This document shows positions 1 through 10,180 of a stretch of 64,000 bases of DNA, one piece after another. Position 1 is the first letter of the stretch. Every line of letters starts with the position of its first letter. The stretch comes from Incurvaria masculella (lineage: Eukaryota > Arthropoda > Insecta > Lepidoptera > Incurvariidae), in contig OX335653.1 of the NCBI GenBank assembly GCA_946894095.1, positions 4,159,001 through 4,223,000 of the forward strand, in the 5' to 3' direction. The translations under genes were made by a program, and so were the position numbers. Under the pieces are notes generated by a model. That model searched no databases. It worked only from the letters and a program-made list of their open reading frames with translations, and was not told the DNA's origin.

Positions 1-233
1 TATTGTTACAACCAATTAAGTATAGTCATAATATAATGAACGACACAAATGCTTCCTTTCGATGTTAAACCTTGGCCAAATCCTAAAATAAATGGTTTAA
101 TTCAAATACTCCCAATTAAATATGGCTTTGATTTGGAAAGAAATAATAAAAGGTAATAAGCATTACGTGAGTTGATCAATAAATCAACTCACATAATGCT
201 GGTACAGTTTCACACTCGCGATAGTAAATAAAC

Positions 234-322
234 AACTGCGGCGGCGCGGACGTGGCGTACTGGAGAGATGTCCTGCGCACGCGGCGACCTCTGGGGCACG
301 AATGCTCGCTGCGTGTTGTGCT
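234..322 (-). other. possible small terminal exon (uncertain)
   Basis: A GC-rich patch in AT-rich surroundings. On the minus strand a plausible acceptor (TTTTTCATATTTTAG) is followed by an open frame of about 35 codons, rich in Arg, Ala, Val and Pro, that runs past the GC-rich part to a TGA near position 196. It matches no family I recognise and has no FLYWCH or C2H2 residues. It could be a degenerate alternative exon of the array or part of an unrelated repeat. Only the acceptor-like sequence and the composition contrast support it. Confidence 0.2.
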
Positions 323-910
323 AAAATATGAAAAAGTTACGTAAATGTTACATTAATATCGGAATAAATAAAGAATATTAACAAAACTTGTTTCAAGAAC
401 GCATAAAAGAAGCGTTAACTGATACATTTTTTTAAGATCTTGATTCTATTAATATTGACATAGTAGAATCATTATCATTTATTCTACTTCTAATTTTGTC
501 TTAATTATTACTGTTGAAATTTTATTATTATCATATTATTATTATTATATATATGACAATGTGCTTAATAAACATTTAGACAAGGGCCCTTTGCACCTGA
601 AACGTTTGATTATTCTTGACAATTGGATACAGTATTATAACACACAATACATTATTTTAAAATACCTTTACCTATTATTTTTATATTTTACACCTGAAAT
701 AATCATTATATAAATTTGATTTCGTGCGGTTACAATTAAATATCAAGCATCCATTATTTTCAAGCTTTCAAACCGTTCTTGCCCACTGTAGGCGGTGTCG
801 GTTGTGTATTTATAGATAATATTCACATGTATAACATACCAAAGTAATTTATTAGTTTTTTGACAATTTCGAGTGTAGTGTGCTACCAATTAATAGCGAA
901 TAAAGAATAC
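323..910. other. AT-rich stretch, nothing recognised
   Basis: No open frame of note. It contains (ATT)n-like simple sequence around 520-550. No splice-linked exon, RNA gene or clear repeat ends were seen. Confidence 0.4.
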
Positions 911-916
911 ATAAGG

Positions 917-1252
917 ATATTTATTTTGAGCTTGAGAGAAGCTCCAAATAAATATCCTCCATACCATTACCGAAAATTTCACGAAATTATTCCTCCGGAT
1001 TATGAACACATTTCCTGACGAACATTTTATGGACGGATGAAAGTATTTTTACGAGATCAGGCATGTTTTACTAACACAACTCTCATTTCCGAGCGCTGCA
1101 AAATCCCAGAAATATTAAAGGGTCATTTCAGTATTTTAGGACAGGGTTTTTGGGCCGGAATTTACCAAAACCGGATTAATTAAACATCGGTAATGGTATG
1201 GAGGATATTTATTTTGAGCTTCTCTCAACCTCAAAATAAATATCGTTACACT
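917..1252. repeat. foldback element
   Basis: Two inverted arms of nearly 60 bases (about 917-975 and 1190-1250) share the sequence around CGGTAATGGTATGGAGGATA in opposite orientation. The AAATAAATATC motif is itself mirrored inside each arm. The centre is unrelated sequence. This fits a non-autonomous foldback transposon. No transposase is present and the superfamily is not identified. Confidence 0.5.
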
Positions 1253-1464
1253 TATGGAAAATAATACTCTACGAATCGTAATTGTGCTCGGCTTATGTGT
1301 GATTTGTGTCAACCCCAGGCATGTATTTGTGGAATCGAAGTCGATGCCAAAGGGCGTCATGGTCTTAGTTTTCGTCACTGAGCAGGTCGGTTCTCTTGTC
1401 ATTCTGAGCTCAACAACATTGTTAAAAGAGCCAGAGCACGAGCAACATTCCTTCTATACTCAAA

Positions 1465-1713
1465 CCAATGGGGTTTGACAGAGATGACGCGAATAAGCCA
1501 GGTGGGATGACGTTCATTCCATCGTCGAAACGTAAGGCAATGGTTTGGGACGCCACATGTGTGGTTACGTTAGCTTCCTCACATGCTTTCGCCACAGTTC
1601 TGATTACCGGCGCAGCCACCGAATCAGCGGCTCGCTCCAAACACCTGAAGTACTCGACAATAAGGTTAAGTTACGAATGTATTGCTTTTTCTGTCGAGAA
1701 AGCCCACAATTAG
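1465..1713 (+). pseudogene. fragment of LINE restriction-like endonuclease domain
   Basis: The translation contains KPGGMTFIP...MVWDATCVVTLASSH, a degraded version of the RPDG...WDATCVDT block seen in the larger copy at 54368-55057. In R2/NeSL-type non-LTR retrotransposons the C-terminal endonuclease of the PD-(D/E)XK fold carries RPD followed about a dozen residues later by D. Here RPD has become KPG, so the catalytic residue is lost. The copy is truncated at both ends. The family assignment rests on that motif and on similarity among the three copies in this window. Confidence 0.5.
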
Positions 1714-2204
1714 GTACATATTTTAGGCTCTAAGTTATTTGAATCATCTGGAGACATAAATTCAAAAATATTCCTTCGACAACAAATTGCTATTGCTATT
1801 CAGCTGAGCAGCAAGCAAGGCAAAACTCAAATAAAAATTTGTGGAGTATGTTTTAGCCGTGACGTGAAAGAAACAACAATACAATTTTGTGCATACATAT
1901 GTCACCATATAACCCAAACATGTAATTAAAAAATGATTATAAAACTTTGGTAGCGTAAATTACCATTTTGGAAACCACAACTAACTGTTTGACATCTCAA
2001 TCTGGCGCATTATCAGCCAGTTTTATACGTACCATTTTAAATCTACAGTTTTATGTGGTTTTCGAAATCAATACAGATAGAGGCAGTCAGTATAATCAGA
2101 TGTCGGTGGTAATTTACCCTACAAATTCTGAGTCTCTTCTACGGACCCTTGAAGTCATAGTACTAATTACGCACAAAAATTTGTAGAACATTGTTAAATT
2201 ATGA

Positions 2205-2350
2205 CTTAGGTGGCCCTTCCCGGCGGGACTAACTCATTCGCGGGCACGGTACAAAACCGTGATATTGCTATCTGGGACCTTCTCTGTTTCAAAGAAAAAG
2301 ACAGGCTCCGTGATGAAGAGAATACAACATTTCCACAAGGTAGACAATAC
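2205..2350 (+). repeat. dispersed repeat, second copy at 48775-48925
   Basis: The stretch running from GGTGGCCCTTCCCGGCGG through AAGAAAAAGACAGGCTCCGTGATG to CCACAAGGTAGACAAT recurs in inverted orientation at 48775-48925. It lies beside the tRNA-like sequence below, so it may be the body of a tRNA-headed SINE. There are no coding features. Confidence 0.5.
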
Positions 2351-2371
2351 GCTTCCGACGAATGTCATGAC

Positions 2372-2412
2372 CAAACATGACATTCGTCGGAAGCAGGATT
2401 TGAACCTGCGAT
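2372..2412 (-). repeat. inverted partial copy of tRNA-like T-arm
   Basis: Reads, on the minus strand, CGCAGGTTCAAATCCTGC plus TTCCGACGAATGTCATG, matching the 3' half of the tRNA-like unit at 2570-2642 with one base changed in the T loop. The preceding bases (2350-2368) repeat CTTCCGACGAATGTCATG on the plus strand, making a tight inverted repeat. This points to nested insertion of two SINE copies. Confidence 0.55.
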
Positions 2413-2569
2413 ACCTGATGTGATATCTTAATTATTCCAGTCAAAATGCCTTAGCGTAGGATCAATACGCTAAAATATCATCAGCGCCATCTAGCAGAAG
2501 ATAGGGAAGCATTGTGTCGATCCGAATATAATCGAAAAATTCGTAGGCTGACGTAATTGTCGGGATAGC

Positions 2570-2642
2570 TTAGTTGGTTTAGAGCAGTGGACATGTAATC
2601 CAAAGGGCGCAGGTTCGAATCCTGCTTCCGACGAATGTCATG
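2570..2642 (+). repeat. tRNA-Thr(UGU)-like SINE head
   Basis: The sequence folds as a cloverleaf. A 7-bp acceptor stem pairs GTCGGGA with TTCCGAC (one G-T), a D-arm starts GCTTAGTTGG, and a perfect T-arm pairs GCAGG with CCTGC around TTCGAAT. The anticodon loop CATGTAA would read UGU (Thr), but base 33 is A instead of the near-invariant T, and the outer pair of the anticodon stem is G-A. With the inverted partial copy nearby, I read it as the RNA polymerase III head of a SINE and not a working tRNA gene. Confidence 0.5.
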
Positions 2643-2649
2643 ACCAATA

Positions 2650-3068
2650 CTTTTTCAGATTATTTTCAAAATCTGATTACAATGCTTCAAATTTAGATGT
2701 CGCTGACACTCAAATTAATTATATGAAATGCGAAAAAGTATTCAATGAAACAATGTTTAATCGGCAATGACGTGAGTTTTATAATTATAATATATTTTTT
2801 TATTCCAGGCATTTACACCCATTGCTTATCAAGTTTACACAAGTTAAAAGTTATAAGAAGAAAGATATGAACATTTCAGCAATAAAACAAATAATCAATA
2901 TCAATTTAAATTCAAGTCAATCCAAGTTTTAAGTGATTAGTGAAAATTCATCCATAAATGTCGATACTTTAACAAAACCAAGACAAAAATACCAAGGCTT
3001 TAACCCATCGCCAACGGATACCATTAGTCATAGATACATTCCTATAACATTCGCAAATATAGCCACTC
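2650..3068. other. 3' flank of exon E1, nothing else seen
   Basis: AT-rich sequence downstream (minus strand) of the first FLYWCH exon. It would hold the 3' UTR and polyadenylation site of that isoform. Several AATAAA-like hexamers occur but none can be assigned. Confidence 0.35.
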
Positions 3069-3307
3069 CTAAATTTTGATGTATCGGTCATCCGACGTGA
3101 CGTGATACTTGGGTGGCGGGTGATTGTGCATACCGCGAACTTTATTAATTTGGTCGTAATTATCCGTGCTGATGAAGCCACGACAGCCACTTACAGACGA
3201 GCACTGCCATGTCCAACCGTTCTTGTTTTTTGCTTGCTTTGTGTAAGTGTATTTTCGATATAAAATAAGTCGATTTCCTCTTCGTGAAGATATAAATCGA
3301 GGCGTAT
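3069..3307 (-). CDS. mod(mdg4): FLYWCH terminal exon E1
   Basis: The exon starts after CTTTTCAG and encodes 79 residues beginning DTPRFISSRRGN and ending YIKI then TAG. The zinc ligands are visible as GWTWQCSSVSGC (the two cysteines) and HNH. The aromatic core LILYRKYTY precedes them. The second aromatic-spaced W is W-T-W where most neighbours have W-R-W. It is the leftmost FLYWCH exon, so it is the most distal alternative 3' end in the window. Its closest relatives are E2 and E3. Confidence 0.82.
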
Positions 3308-3516
3308 CTGAAAAGTAGACACACATATGTATTAAAGTTATTTTATTTCTAGTTAAAATTATGAATTCAAATTTAGACTCAGTTCTGCCTTTTGGAACCT
3401 TTTGGAACATTTTTCTATGTAAAGCGATGTGCAACGAATTATTTAAAAAACTGTAAGCCGACTACTGAAAGGTAAGAAACAAGGTAGGTGTTGTTTGATA
3501 TCATCGTTTTATTGGT

Positions 3517-3918
3517 TCTTTGCGTCATATCTTAAGGTGGGCCCGTAAGCATCAGAAAATTACGCTCCCCATACAAACGTAGTTTACTAATCATTTGAAA
3601 ACCACTGTCCCAATTTGCTTGATATTTGGGACTGAATACCATGCAAACTTAAATATGTATATTTCTGCACGTGTTTGTTTTTTCGAAAAATGTATCCTGT
3701 GTCACATAACGGGGAAAAGAAAATTTGTATGAAGATATTCTTTTGCCTGTTATTTGACATGCTTTATATTTTTCTGCAAAACAAAAACGTGCAAACACAG
3801 ATATTTATTGTAGAATATTAGATACAAAATATCAAGCAAATCGGAACAGTGTTTATCAAATGATTAGTGAACTACGTTTGTATGGGGAACACTGCCTACG
3901 GGTGATATAACGCAAAGA
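3517..3918. repeat. foldback MITE
   Basis: The ends are inverted: TCTTTGCGTCATATC at the left and GATATAACGCAAAGA at the right. Inner arms also match in opposite orientation (CCCCATACAAACGTAGTT and ACTACGTTTGTATGGGG; TGATTAGTGAAC and its partner). The AT-rich centre is also partly mirrored. No coding capacity. A DNA-transposon foldback of about 400 bp is the simplest reading. Confidence 0.6.
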
Positions 3919-4391
3919 TATCCCTTTTACTACGTCATTTTCAGCATCGATTTAAATATTAGCCGATCAATATGAGCCATGGAACTTTCCTAGGTCAAAC
4001 CAACATTATTGAGGTATTTTTATCTTCATTCTCTTTCTTTTAGCTTTCTCCAAAGCACACGGAATCTCCTCTTGATTTCGTAAAGAAGTATAAAATAGCC
4101 AATTTTATATATCAAATCGAAATTTTTTTAATATAAAAAACGCATTACCCAAACCTTAAAAGGGATTTTTTTTTAATAAACATCGCTGCCATGTTTTTAT
4201 TGTTTCGAATGCCATTGCGACTAATCTATGAGAGATATCGAGTTCACAAGCCCGTCAGTAGATGCCCGTTAAAAGGGATTATAAAATTGGTGCAAAGAAA
4301 TTTAACGCAACGTCGGATCGGTTTAAAATTTCACTAACGTATGTTTTACAGTGATTAGCTATTTAAGCTGTACACACATTATGACGCATTC

Positions 4392-4630
4392 TTAAATTCG
4401 AACGTATCGCCCTTCCGACGTGACGTGATACTTGGCTGGCGGGTGATTATGCTGATCCTTAACTGTGTTGATTTCATTGTTATCATCCGTGATGATGAAG
4501 CCACGACAACCACTCACAGCTGAACACCGCCATCTCCAACCATTTTGATTTTTTTTATTCTTTGTGTAACTGTAGTTTCGATACAAAATAAGTGGATTTC
4601 CTCTTCGGGAAGATATAAACCGAGGCGTAT
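4392..4630 (-). CDS. mod(mdg4): FLYWCH terminal exon E2
   Basis: Acceptor ACTTTTCAG, then DTPRFISSRRGNPLILYRNYSYTK and a finger with GWRWRCSAVSGC and HNHPP, ending YVRI and a stop. It encodes 79 residues in the standard phase. The non-coding flank on the 3' side (about 4010-4390) is recognisably duplicated beside E3 (about 5500-5975), so E2 and E3 arose by tandem duplication of a unit larger than the exon. Confidence 0.82.
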
Positions 4631-4933
4631 CTGAAAAGTGAACATAAACAAGTATGTATTTATCCGGAAAATATTCCGCTCTAGCAGCCTGTGATGACTT
4701 TAGATGAATGGCAAGTACAATATTTATATATTTTTACCTTGCAAGTACGTCGCATGTACACTACCCACGTGCATTATGAAGATAGCGCAAAGCTGGACCC
4801 GAGCCAGCAAGAAAACCTGTCGCGGGCAGTGGGTCTAACAATTCCGTCAACTGCTGACGGGTTTGTTAGACGGAATTGTAACCCGTAACTTCGAATTCCA
4901 TTCTCCCGAATCTATTCCCCCTAGTAATAGAGT

Positions 4934-5115
4934 TTTTTTTATGCAACCTGACAAGAATGGGTAATACCACACAACACCGTTATGCTATTAGCCCAATACA
5001 CCACATTCCCGAAGGAATTAGGAGCCATGCCTTCCCTTTATGAGCACGGCTACATTGAACTGGATGGAAAATACGGACAATTTTCAAACCCTACCACTTA
5101 GTAGAGGAAGGATCA
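4934..5115 (-). repeat. SINE 3' body fragment
   Basis: Read on the minus strand it carries the shared SINE body: TCCGTATTTTCCATCCAGTT, the 'GGCATGGCTCCTAATTCCTTCGGGAAT' region, GGGCTAATA and the end before an A-rich tail (TTTTTTT on the plus strand at 4934). The pol III head is missing. The same body is attached to tRNA-like or 5S-like heads elsewhere in the window. Confidence 0.6.
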
Positions 5116-5149
5116 TTTAACTACATTTGTTCTTAGATTCACACCGTCG

Positions 5150-5315
5150 CTGTACATGTTTTTAAAACTTACGGTTTTCCGGTGACCGTGTGACGAGCCG
5201 GGCTGTCAGACGTAACTCCGGGGCAACGAAGTGGCCCTGACGATGCTTCCCTCGTGGGAGGCGAAACATGTCGGCCAAGCACGGCATTGCACACTGGAAA
5301 ACCGTAAGTTTTCAA
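5150..5315 (+). repeat. Penelope-like terminal repeat fragment
   Basis: An inverted pair (AAAACTTACGGTTTTCCGGTG near 5165 and TGGAAAACCGTAAGTTTT near 5290) flanks a ribozyme-like core. A second degraded copy sits near 59250-59335 with the same GAGGCGAAACATGTCGGCCAAG. Such cores are characteristic of the terminal repeats of Penelope-like retroelements. No reverse transcriptase of that type was seen here. Confidence 0.45.
5232..5277 (+). ncRNA. hammerhead-ribozyme-like motif
   Basis: Core elements occur in order: stem I strand TGGCC (5232-5236), CTGACGA (5237-5243), a 7-bp stem II GCTTCCC/GGGAGGC with loop TCGT (5245-5262, one G-T), GAAA (5263-5266), a minimal stem III around CATG, the cleavage triplet GTC (5270-5272), and the stem I partner GGCCA (5273-5277). 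One extra T lies between CTGACGA and stem II, which is a departure from the textbook core. The palindrome ACATGT could allow a dimeric form. Activity is inference. Confidence 0.5.
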
Positions 5316-5976
5316 AAAATCTTTTAACTAGTTCATTTTACGTTTTACGTGAATGCCCAACATGGCACCTCCCGCCTGTTTGACCTCAATAATATTCTTC
5401 GAAATTGATATTTTCTTTAAAAAAAAGTCAATGGTAGATGTTTACGTAAATATAGCACAAATGTATTTATAAATATTCGCCGATTTATATGACCTTAACT
5501 TATCCTGGTATTGTTAGCCTTAATCTTTGTTATTAAGGTCATGTTATCTTTAATTTCTCTTACTTAAAGCTTTCTCCAATGCACGCAGAATGTCTTCATA
5601 AAGTCGTAAAGAAGTGGACTACAATAATAAAAGTACACTATGGATACTCGTAAAAACATCTTAAATCGGTATTTTATTTAAATGCTTAAACCTTAAAATA
5701 AATGTATGTAATTCCAAATGAACCTTACTCCCGTATTTTTACGGTTTCGAACGCCGCCGTTGCAACTAAACAGATATCGAGCTCGCACGCTCATTAGTAC
5801 ATATTCTGTCCAACGGTATAAGGTTGGTTATAAAATTGGTAATTACAAATTTCAAACAATGGCAGATCGATTTCAAATTTCAACATTGTAAATTTTACAT
5901 TAATTAGCTGTCTATGGTCTAGGTTTAGGGATATGAAAAGTACACTAAAATAACATGCACAAATGATGACGTATTC

Positions 5977-6215
5977 TTAAATTCTAATGTATCGCCCATC
6001 CGACGTGACGAGATACTTCGCTGGCTGGTGATTGTGCTGATCGCTAACTTTGTTAATTTGGTCGTAATTATTCGTTATGACGAAGCCCCGACAACCATGC
6101 ACCGCGGAACACTGCCATCTCCAACCATGTTTGTTTTTTGCTTTCTTCGAATACGTGTAGTTTCGGTATAAAATGAGTGGTTTTCCTTTTTGGGAACGTA
6201 TAAACCGAGGCGCAT
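5977..6215 (-). CDS. mod(mdg4): FLYWCH terminal exon E3
   Basis: Begins after GCTTTTCAG with DAPRFIRSQKGKPLILYRN and has GWRWQCSAVHGC and HNHQP as zinc ligands, ending YIRI then a stop, 79 residues. It is nearest in sequence to E1 and E2 (QINKV and NKHGW blocks shared). Nothing suggests damage: no frameshift, and both Cys and both His are present. Confidence 0.82.
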
Positions 6216-6359
6216 CTGAAAAGCGAATGTATACATACATGTGTATTTTTGCCTGGAAAATCTTAAGGCCACTCTAGCCATAACCGCATTTGAATGAAAC
6301 ATTTCAGACCAATGGTTAAGTAGGTTTGGTGTGAACAGAAAACCATTAAAATAATGCAA

Positions 6360-7240
6360 TTTAGTTATATCTAGGATAAGTGCAGAATGTTCCTATGATA
6401 TGAGTAAAAAAGAATAGTTTTGTCTGGACTCAATGCACTTTAATTTGTCAAGAGTTACGTAGTTACTTTTACACAGTATATTTTAGCATCTTACATTGCA
6501 AATAAGTAATAATAAATGAAAAACACAACGATAATAATGGTGGTAAAATTACGATTGTAACAGTGTTTGTTTAAGAAATAAATTGAAAAAATAAAAATAA
6601 CATTTTAAAGTATTTTAGATGATTAAGAAATTACTTTAATTATAAAACAATTTATACTATGCCTTCGAAATATCAACAGTTCATCCAAGATTATAATTGT
6701 TCGAGCTAATAAAGCTAAAAGTAAGAAATTTTAACAGTGACGAGACCAAAGTCGAAAAGTTGTAGATAAGATTAATTTAAAAATGTCTAAAATAGCTTTA
6801 AGTGATGCAAAGAGGTCGTCTTCATATAGTTCAAAAATCAAAAGATCCAAAACCCAGAGCATCCAAAAGTATTTATATTTTGTGTGTATTATAAAAAGCT
6901 CAAAACCAAATCTGTTTGAAAATTTACTGTATTAAAGAGTTTTAGACAAAATTGGCCGCCATTTTGAACAAAGTCAATGGACCAAATGCTTTCTAATCCG
7001 ACATCGGAGGGTCGCTGTGGTTAGTTTATACAATGTATAAATCATAGATAGAATCCCAACTTAAAAATGTAGACGCAACAATACAAGTAATTTGTCTGAC
7101 CTCCTTTGCATCACACGTGAACTCGGGTTTAAAATAAAGCGATAGGGGTGTGAAGCGATTTCTTCCTAACCCGATTTGTTTGTTCAGATTATTTCCTGAT
7201 TAGACTTGACAATTACAAACAATTATTAAAAATAAATTCC
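6360..7240. other. AT-rich intron/spacer, nothing recognised
   Basis: No exon-like acceptor-plus-frame, no terminal inverted repeats and no RNA gene were seen. Short A/T runs only. Confidence 0.35.
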
Positions 7241-7241
7241 C

Positions 7242-7300
7242 CCCACTATACTAGAACGAACTATGAGAGTTAGTCTCATAGTTCGTTCTAGTACAGTGGG
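7242..7300. repeat. near-perfect 27-bp hairpin
   Basis: Arms at 7242-7268 and 7274-7300 are inverted copies with one mismatch; the loop is GTTAG. The arm starts CCCACTATACTAGAACG. It could be a miniature foldback element or the site of a sharply folding transcript. There is no larger element around it. Confidence 0.65.
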
Positions 7301-7442
7301 AGGAACGCGATACGTAGTAGTGTGGTCTCGCTCAAGACTATACCTACTGAAAGCATTTTTATATATCACTCGGACAATGTGAAGACCCAAAATGGGAAGC
7401 AGATGTGTTTTCGCTTTAAAAACTATTTCCTAACATCGGTCC

Positions 7443-7682
7443 TTTATTAAAGGCCGACTTTTCAATCCTCAGATAGTACTTATCGGACCGATAGTACAAA
7501 TTCACGTTTGTCAAAAGACGGATAGTCATTGCCGGAGAATTATATATTCTATCAAAATTATCTGGCTATAATTTTACTAATAAACATATGGACTTGCTAT
7601 ATCGGATGGGTAAGCAGAAACGTAAATAAATACGTCGAATAGTTATCTGATTGTTTATCGGACCATTGAAAAATCAGCCCTT
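7443..7682. repeat. MITE family M1, complete copy
   Basis: Ends are inverted: GGCCGACTTTTCAATCCTCAG at the left and TTGAAAAATCAGCCCTTA at the right. TTA-like bases at both edges suggest a 3-bp TTA target duplication, as in PIF/Harbinger elements. Other copies are at 10518-11198 (interrupted) and 13831-14081. The shared interior includes CATTGCCGGAGAATTATAT. No coding capacity. The superfamily call is inference from the ends. Confidence 0.6.
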
Positions 7683-7832
7683 AGTGTACTAAATGAACGA
7701 ATAGTACTTCAGACCGAACTAGCGCAGTTCGGAAGTTGCACTAGTTCAGAGCGCACCCTTTGATGATCGAGCAAGCCGAACGCTATGCCGGATGAGTCGA
7801 AACGTGTGTGAATTCAACGCGTCGTACTGTCC

Positions 7833-8071
7833 TTAAATTTTGACGTAGCGGCCGTCCGCGGTGTGGTAATATTTGGCCGGCTGGTGCTTGTGTTGGCTCC
7901 CGACTACCACGATGGAGTTGCAGTCGTCCGTGACGATGTAGCCTCGACAGCCAGTCACGTTAGAGCAGCGCCATCTCCAACCTTGTCCATTCTTGACGTG
8001 CCGCGAATACGTGTAGTTCTGGTACAATATGAGACTTCGTCCCTTTTGAGAAGTAATAAATCGAGGTATAC
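7833..8071 (-). CDS. mod(mdg4): FLYWCH terminal exon E4
   Basis: Starts after CCTTTTCAG with GIPRFITSQKGRSLILYQN, then GWRWRCSNVTGC and HKHQP, ending YVKI and a stop. It encodes 79 residues. It differs from E1-E3 in the linker between Cys and His (CNSIVVVGSQ), so it is an older paralogue. Both zinc-ligand pairs are intact. Its GC content is higher than its surroundings, as expected for a selected exon in AT-rich DNA. Confidence 0.82.
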
Positions 8072-8619
8072 CTGAAAAGGGAATGTACAACTGAAAGTTA
8101 AATAATTAGACAAATATCAGGATTTGATCCGATTTGGACACAAAAACGTCGAACTGTTTCACTTGTGTCATTTCTGCGTTGTGGCTATGAGAAAATAAAG
8201 ACTGCCCCAAATTGTACTTTACTAAGATGCTTAAAGGTACTGAGATTTATGCAGAATTAAAAATGTTACTCGTAATTTTCAAAACGTGATTAATCATATA
8301 TGTTGTATAAATACTTAAAATTACCACTTTAAATGAAGGGTTAACTCAATGCAAATCAATAAAACATTTAAAATATAGTTTTTGAATTATATGATAATGT
8401 ACAAGAGTATCAATGGCAGAAGAACTCAACGACTACTTGGCTCCGCTCGGAACAATATCGGAAAAAAAACCAGCATAAAATTAGTTCTAGATATAAAACG
8501 ACGTAACTTTTGGGCTAATAAACCAGCTGTATCAACGCAAAAAACCTGATCGATCCGTTCTTCATAACTGTGTGAGCCAAGAAACACGAGAACGGCAGGA
8601 ACAATTCGGCTATTATTTC

Positions 8620-8801
8620 TTACATATTCGTCGAAGTCTGAGCAAGGTTCTTAAATGGATTCTTAGCTATAGCTGAACCCGGCAGGCGGCGCTGTTGTCG
8701 AGATCCAGAACTGACCGCTTCAAAAACACGCCCGCCTATGCTCCGCTCGTGTGAATACCCAAAACTAAATCTACCCAAGCGGAGCCGGGAACCTGAGCTA
8801 G
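8620..8801 (+). mobile_element. Helitron 3'-end fragment
   Basis: Contains CCTATGCTCCGCTCGTG and ends AAGCGGAGCCGGGAACCTGAGCTAG followed by T, the CTRR|T pattern of a Helitron 3' end. Similar GGAGCCGGG...CTAG ends occur at 17280-17306, 45464 (inverted) and 55740. It stops only 18 bases short of the E5 stop codon. The left boundary is not defined. Confidence 0.4.
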
Positions 8802-8818
8802 TCAAGTCTTCACTGGAC

Positions 8819-9060
8819 TTAAGTGATCTTGATATAATTTCCAGTCGGTGTGATGTGATATTTGATCGGCTCGTGGTTGTGCTGGTTGCCGACCATAACA
8901 ATACGGTTGCCTTCGTCCGTGTAAATGTAGCCCCGGCAACCAAGTTTAGTGGAGCACCGCCATTTCCGGCCGCGTTTCGTTTGGACATGCTTTGAGTAGG
9001 TGTAGTCCTTATACAGAATAAGGCTGTTGCCTCTTTGAGAAATAACGAATCGAACATTAT
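8819..9060 (-). CDS. mod(mdg4): FLYWCH terminal exon E5
   Basis: Acceptor TATTTTCAG then DNVRFVISQRGNSLILYKD; the finger reads GRKWRCSTKLGC with R in place of the usual first W, and HNHEP supplies the histidines. It ends YIKIT and a stop, one residue longer than most. The lost tryptophan is the only unusual point; the zinc ligands are all present. A Helitron end lies immediately 3' of the coding part. Confidence 0.8.
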
Positions 9061-9119
9061 CTGAAAATAAAAATACCAGTTTAGAGGCAAGCTCGTGACG
9101 AGAGCTCATTTCATTTCTT

Positions 9120-10180
9120 CAAGGGCGCTATTGAAACATCATTTTATTATTTTTAATAATTACTACAATTGATTATGAAATATCATAAGATACATTGGTT
9201 AGCTAGCTTGCATTGATGATTAAGATTAATAACTAAATTTGAAACGTATAAGGGTATTTTTCCTGTATGTGAGATCTCGCCTAATCGTGCCTTTTGAAAT
9301 AAGGCGATCTTGGCGTGAACATCACTGTCCGCGTTGTCTTTGATTTTTTGTGAAAAGAAGGATTTTGCGCTTAAAACCCGGACCATATTAACCTGGGGAA
9401 ATTTAAATTACAGCCGATTTGACTGATTGAAGATTTTGAAAACGCGTACGTAACTGATTTTATTTAAAGTCTTAAAAAAAAAATTGAGTTATGGAGAGGA
9501 ACATATAATAAAACCGTAACCAAGCAAGATATTCAGGAATGGCTTCGACTTAAATATAAAGTAGTCCTTCGGATGGCGAACATCCGCGTAAATAATTCTT
9601 TGTGATCGATACCAAACTTTCCGGAAATCTTAACAGGGCGAAAGTTGGCTTGAGAACAAATTCTCAAAAAACAATCCAAACATTTTAATGGAATTTAAAA
9701 TGCAATAAGCTCCCAGAAAAAGTAAAATGTTTTACGATTTCCTAATTGTGATCGCGACATTGTTTTCATTTTGGTCAGATGAAATAAATTCAATTATTTT
9801 CTAGTTTTTAATACAGCATCGAATGTCGCCTCTAAAATGTGTTTACAAATACAAAAGTGCTTCTATCATGGATTTAAGTAAGTTATCAAAAAACAAAAAG
9901 GTATAGACATAGCTTTCAGTAGATTTATTTAATTCGCAACATTTCTAAAAAAAACCGATACATTTTACTGAGGAAACAGGCATTTTGAGGAAGTTAAACA
10001 CGTTTTAATCCACCTAACTCCAAACTATAAACAATAGTGCAGCCAATGGGACTCAAACACACGCCTCCCCATTGAGAAGCGCGGACCAAATGTGCGAATT
10101 AATGAAAACAATACCATAAAATGATAAAGGAAAAAATAATGAAATTATTTAACTTTTATCAGAGACTGAGCAATCACAAT
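9120..10180. other. spacer, nothing clearly recognised
   Basis: AT-rich sequence. Around 9840-9960 and 10290-10390 there are related A-rich lines (AAGTTATCAAAAAAC, TTCAGAAAA) that belong to the M2 repeat described next. No coding exon or RNA gene seen. Confidence 0.35.

Noticed and set aside
2570..2642. Functional tRNA-Thr gene
   Set aside because: Base 33 is not T, the anticodon stem has a G-A mismatch, and related partial copies lie alongside; a SINE head is more likely.
7863..8075. Plus-strand frames opposite FLYWCH exons (also 8738, 11264, 25681, 28680, 31216, 49922, 51582)
   Set aside because: They coincide with the exons and arise because these exons are low in antisense stops; the homology is on the minus strand.
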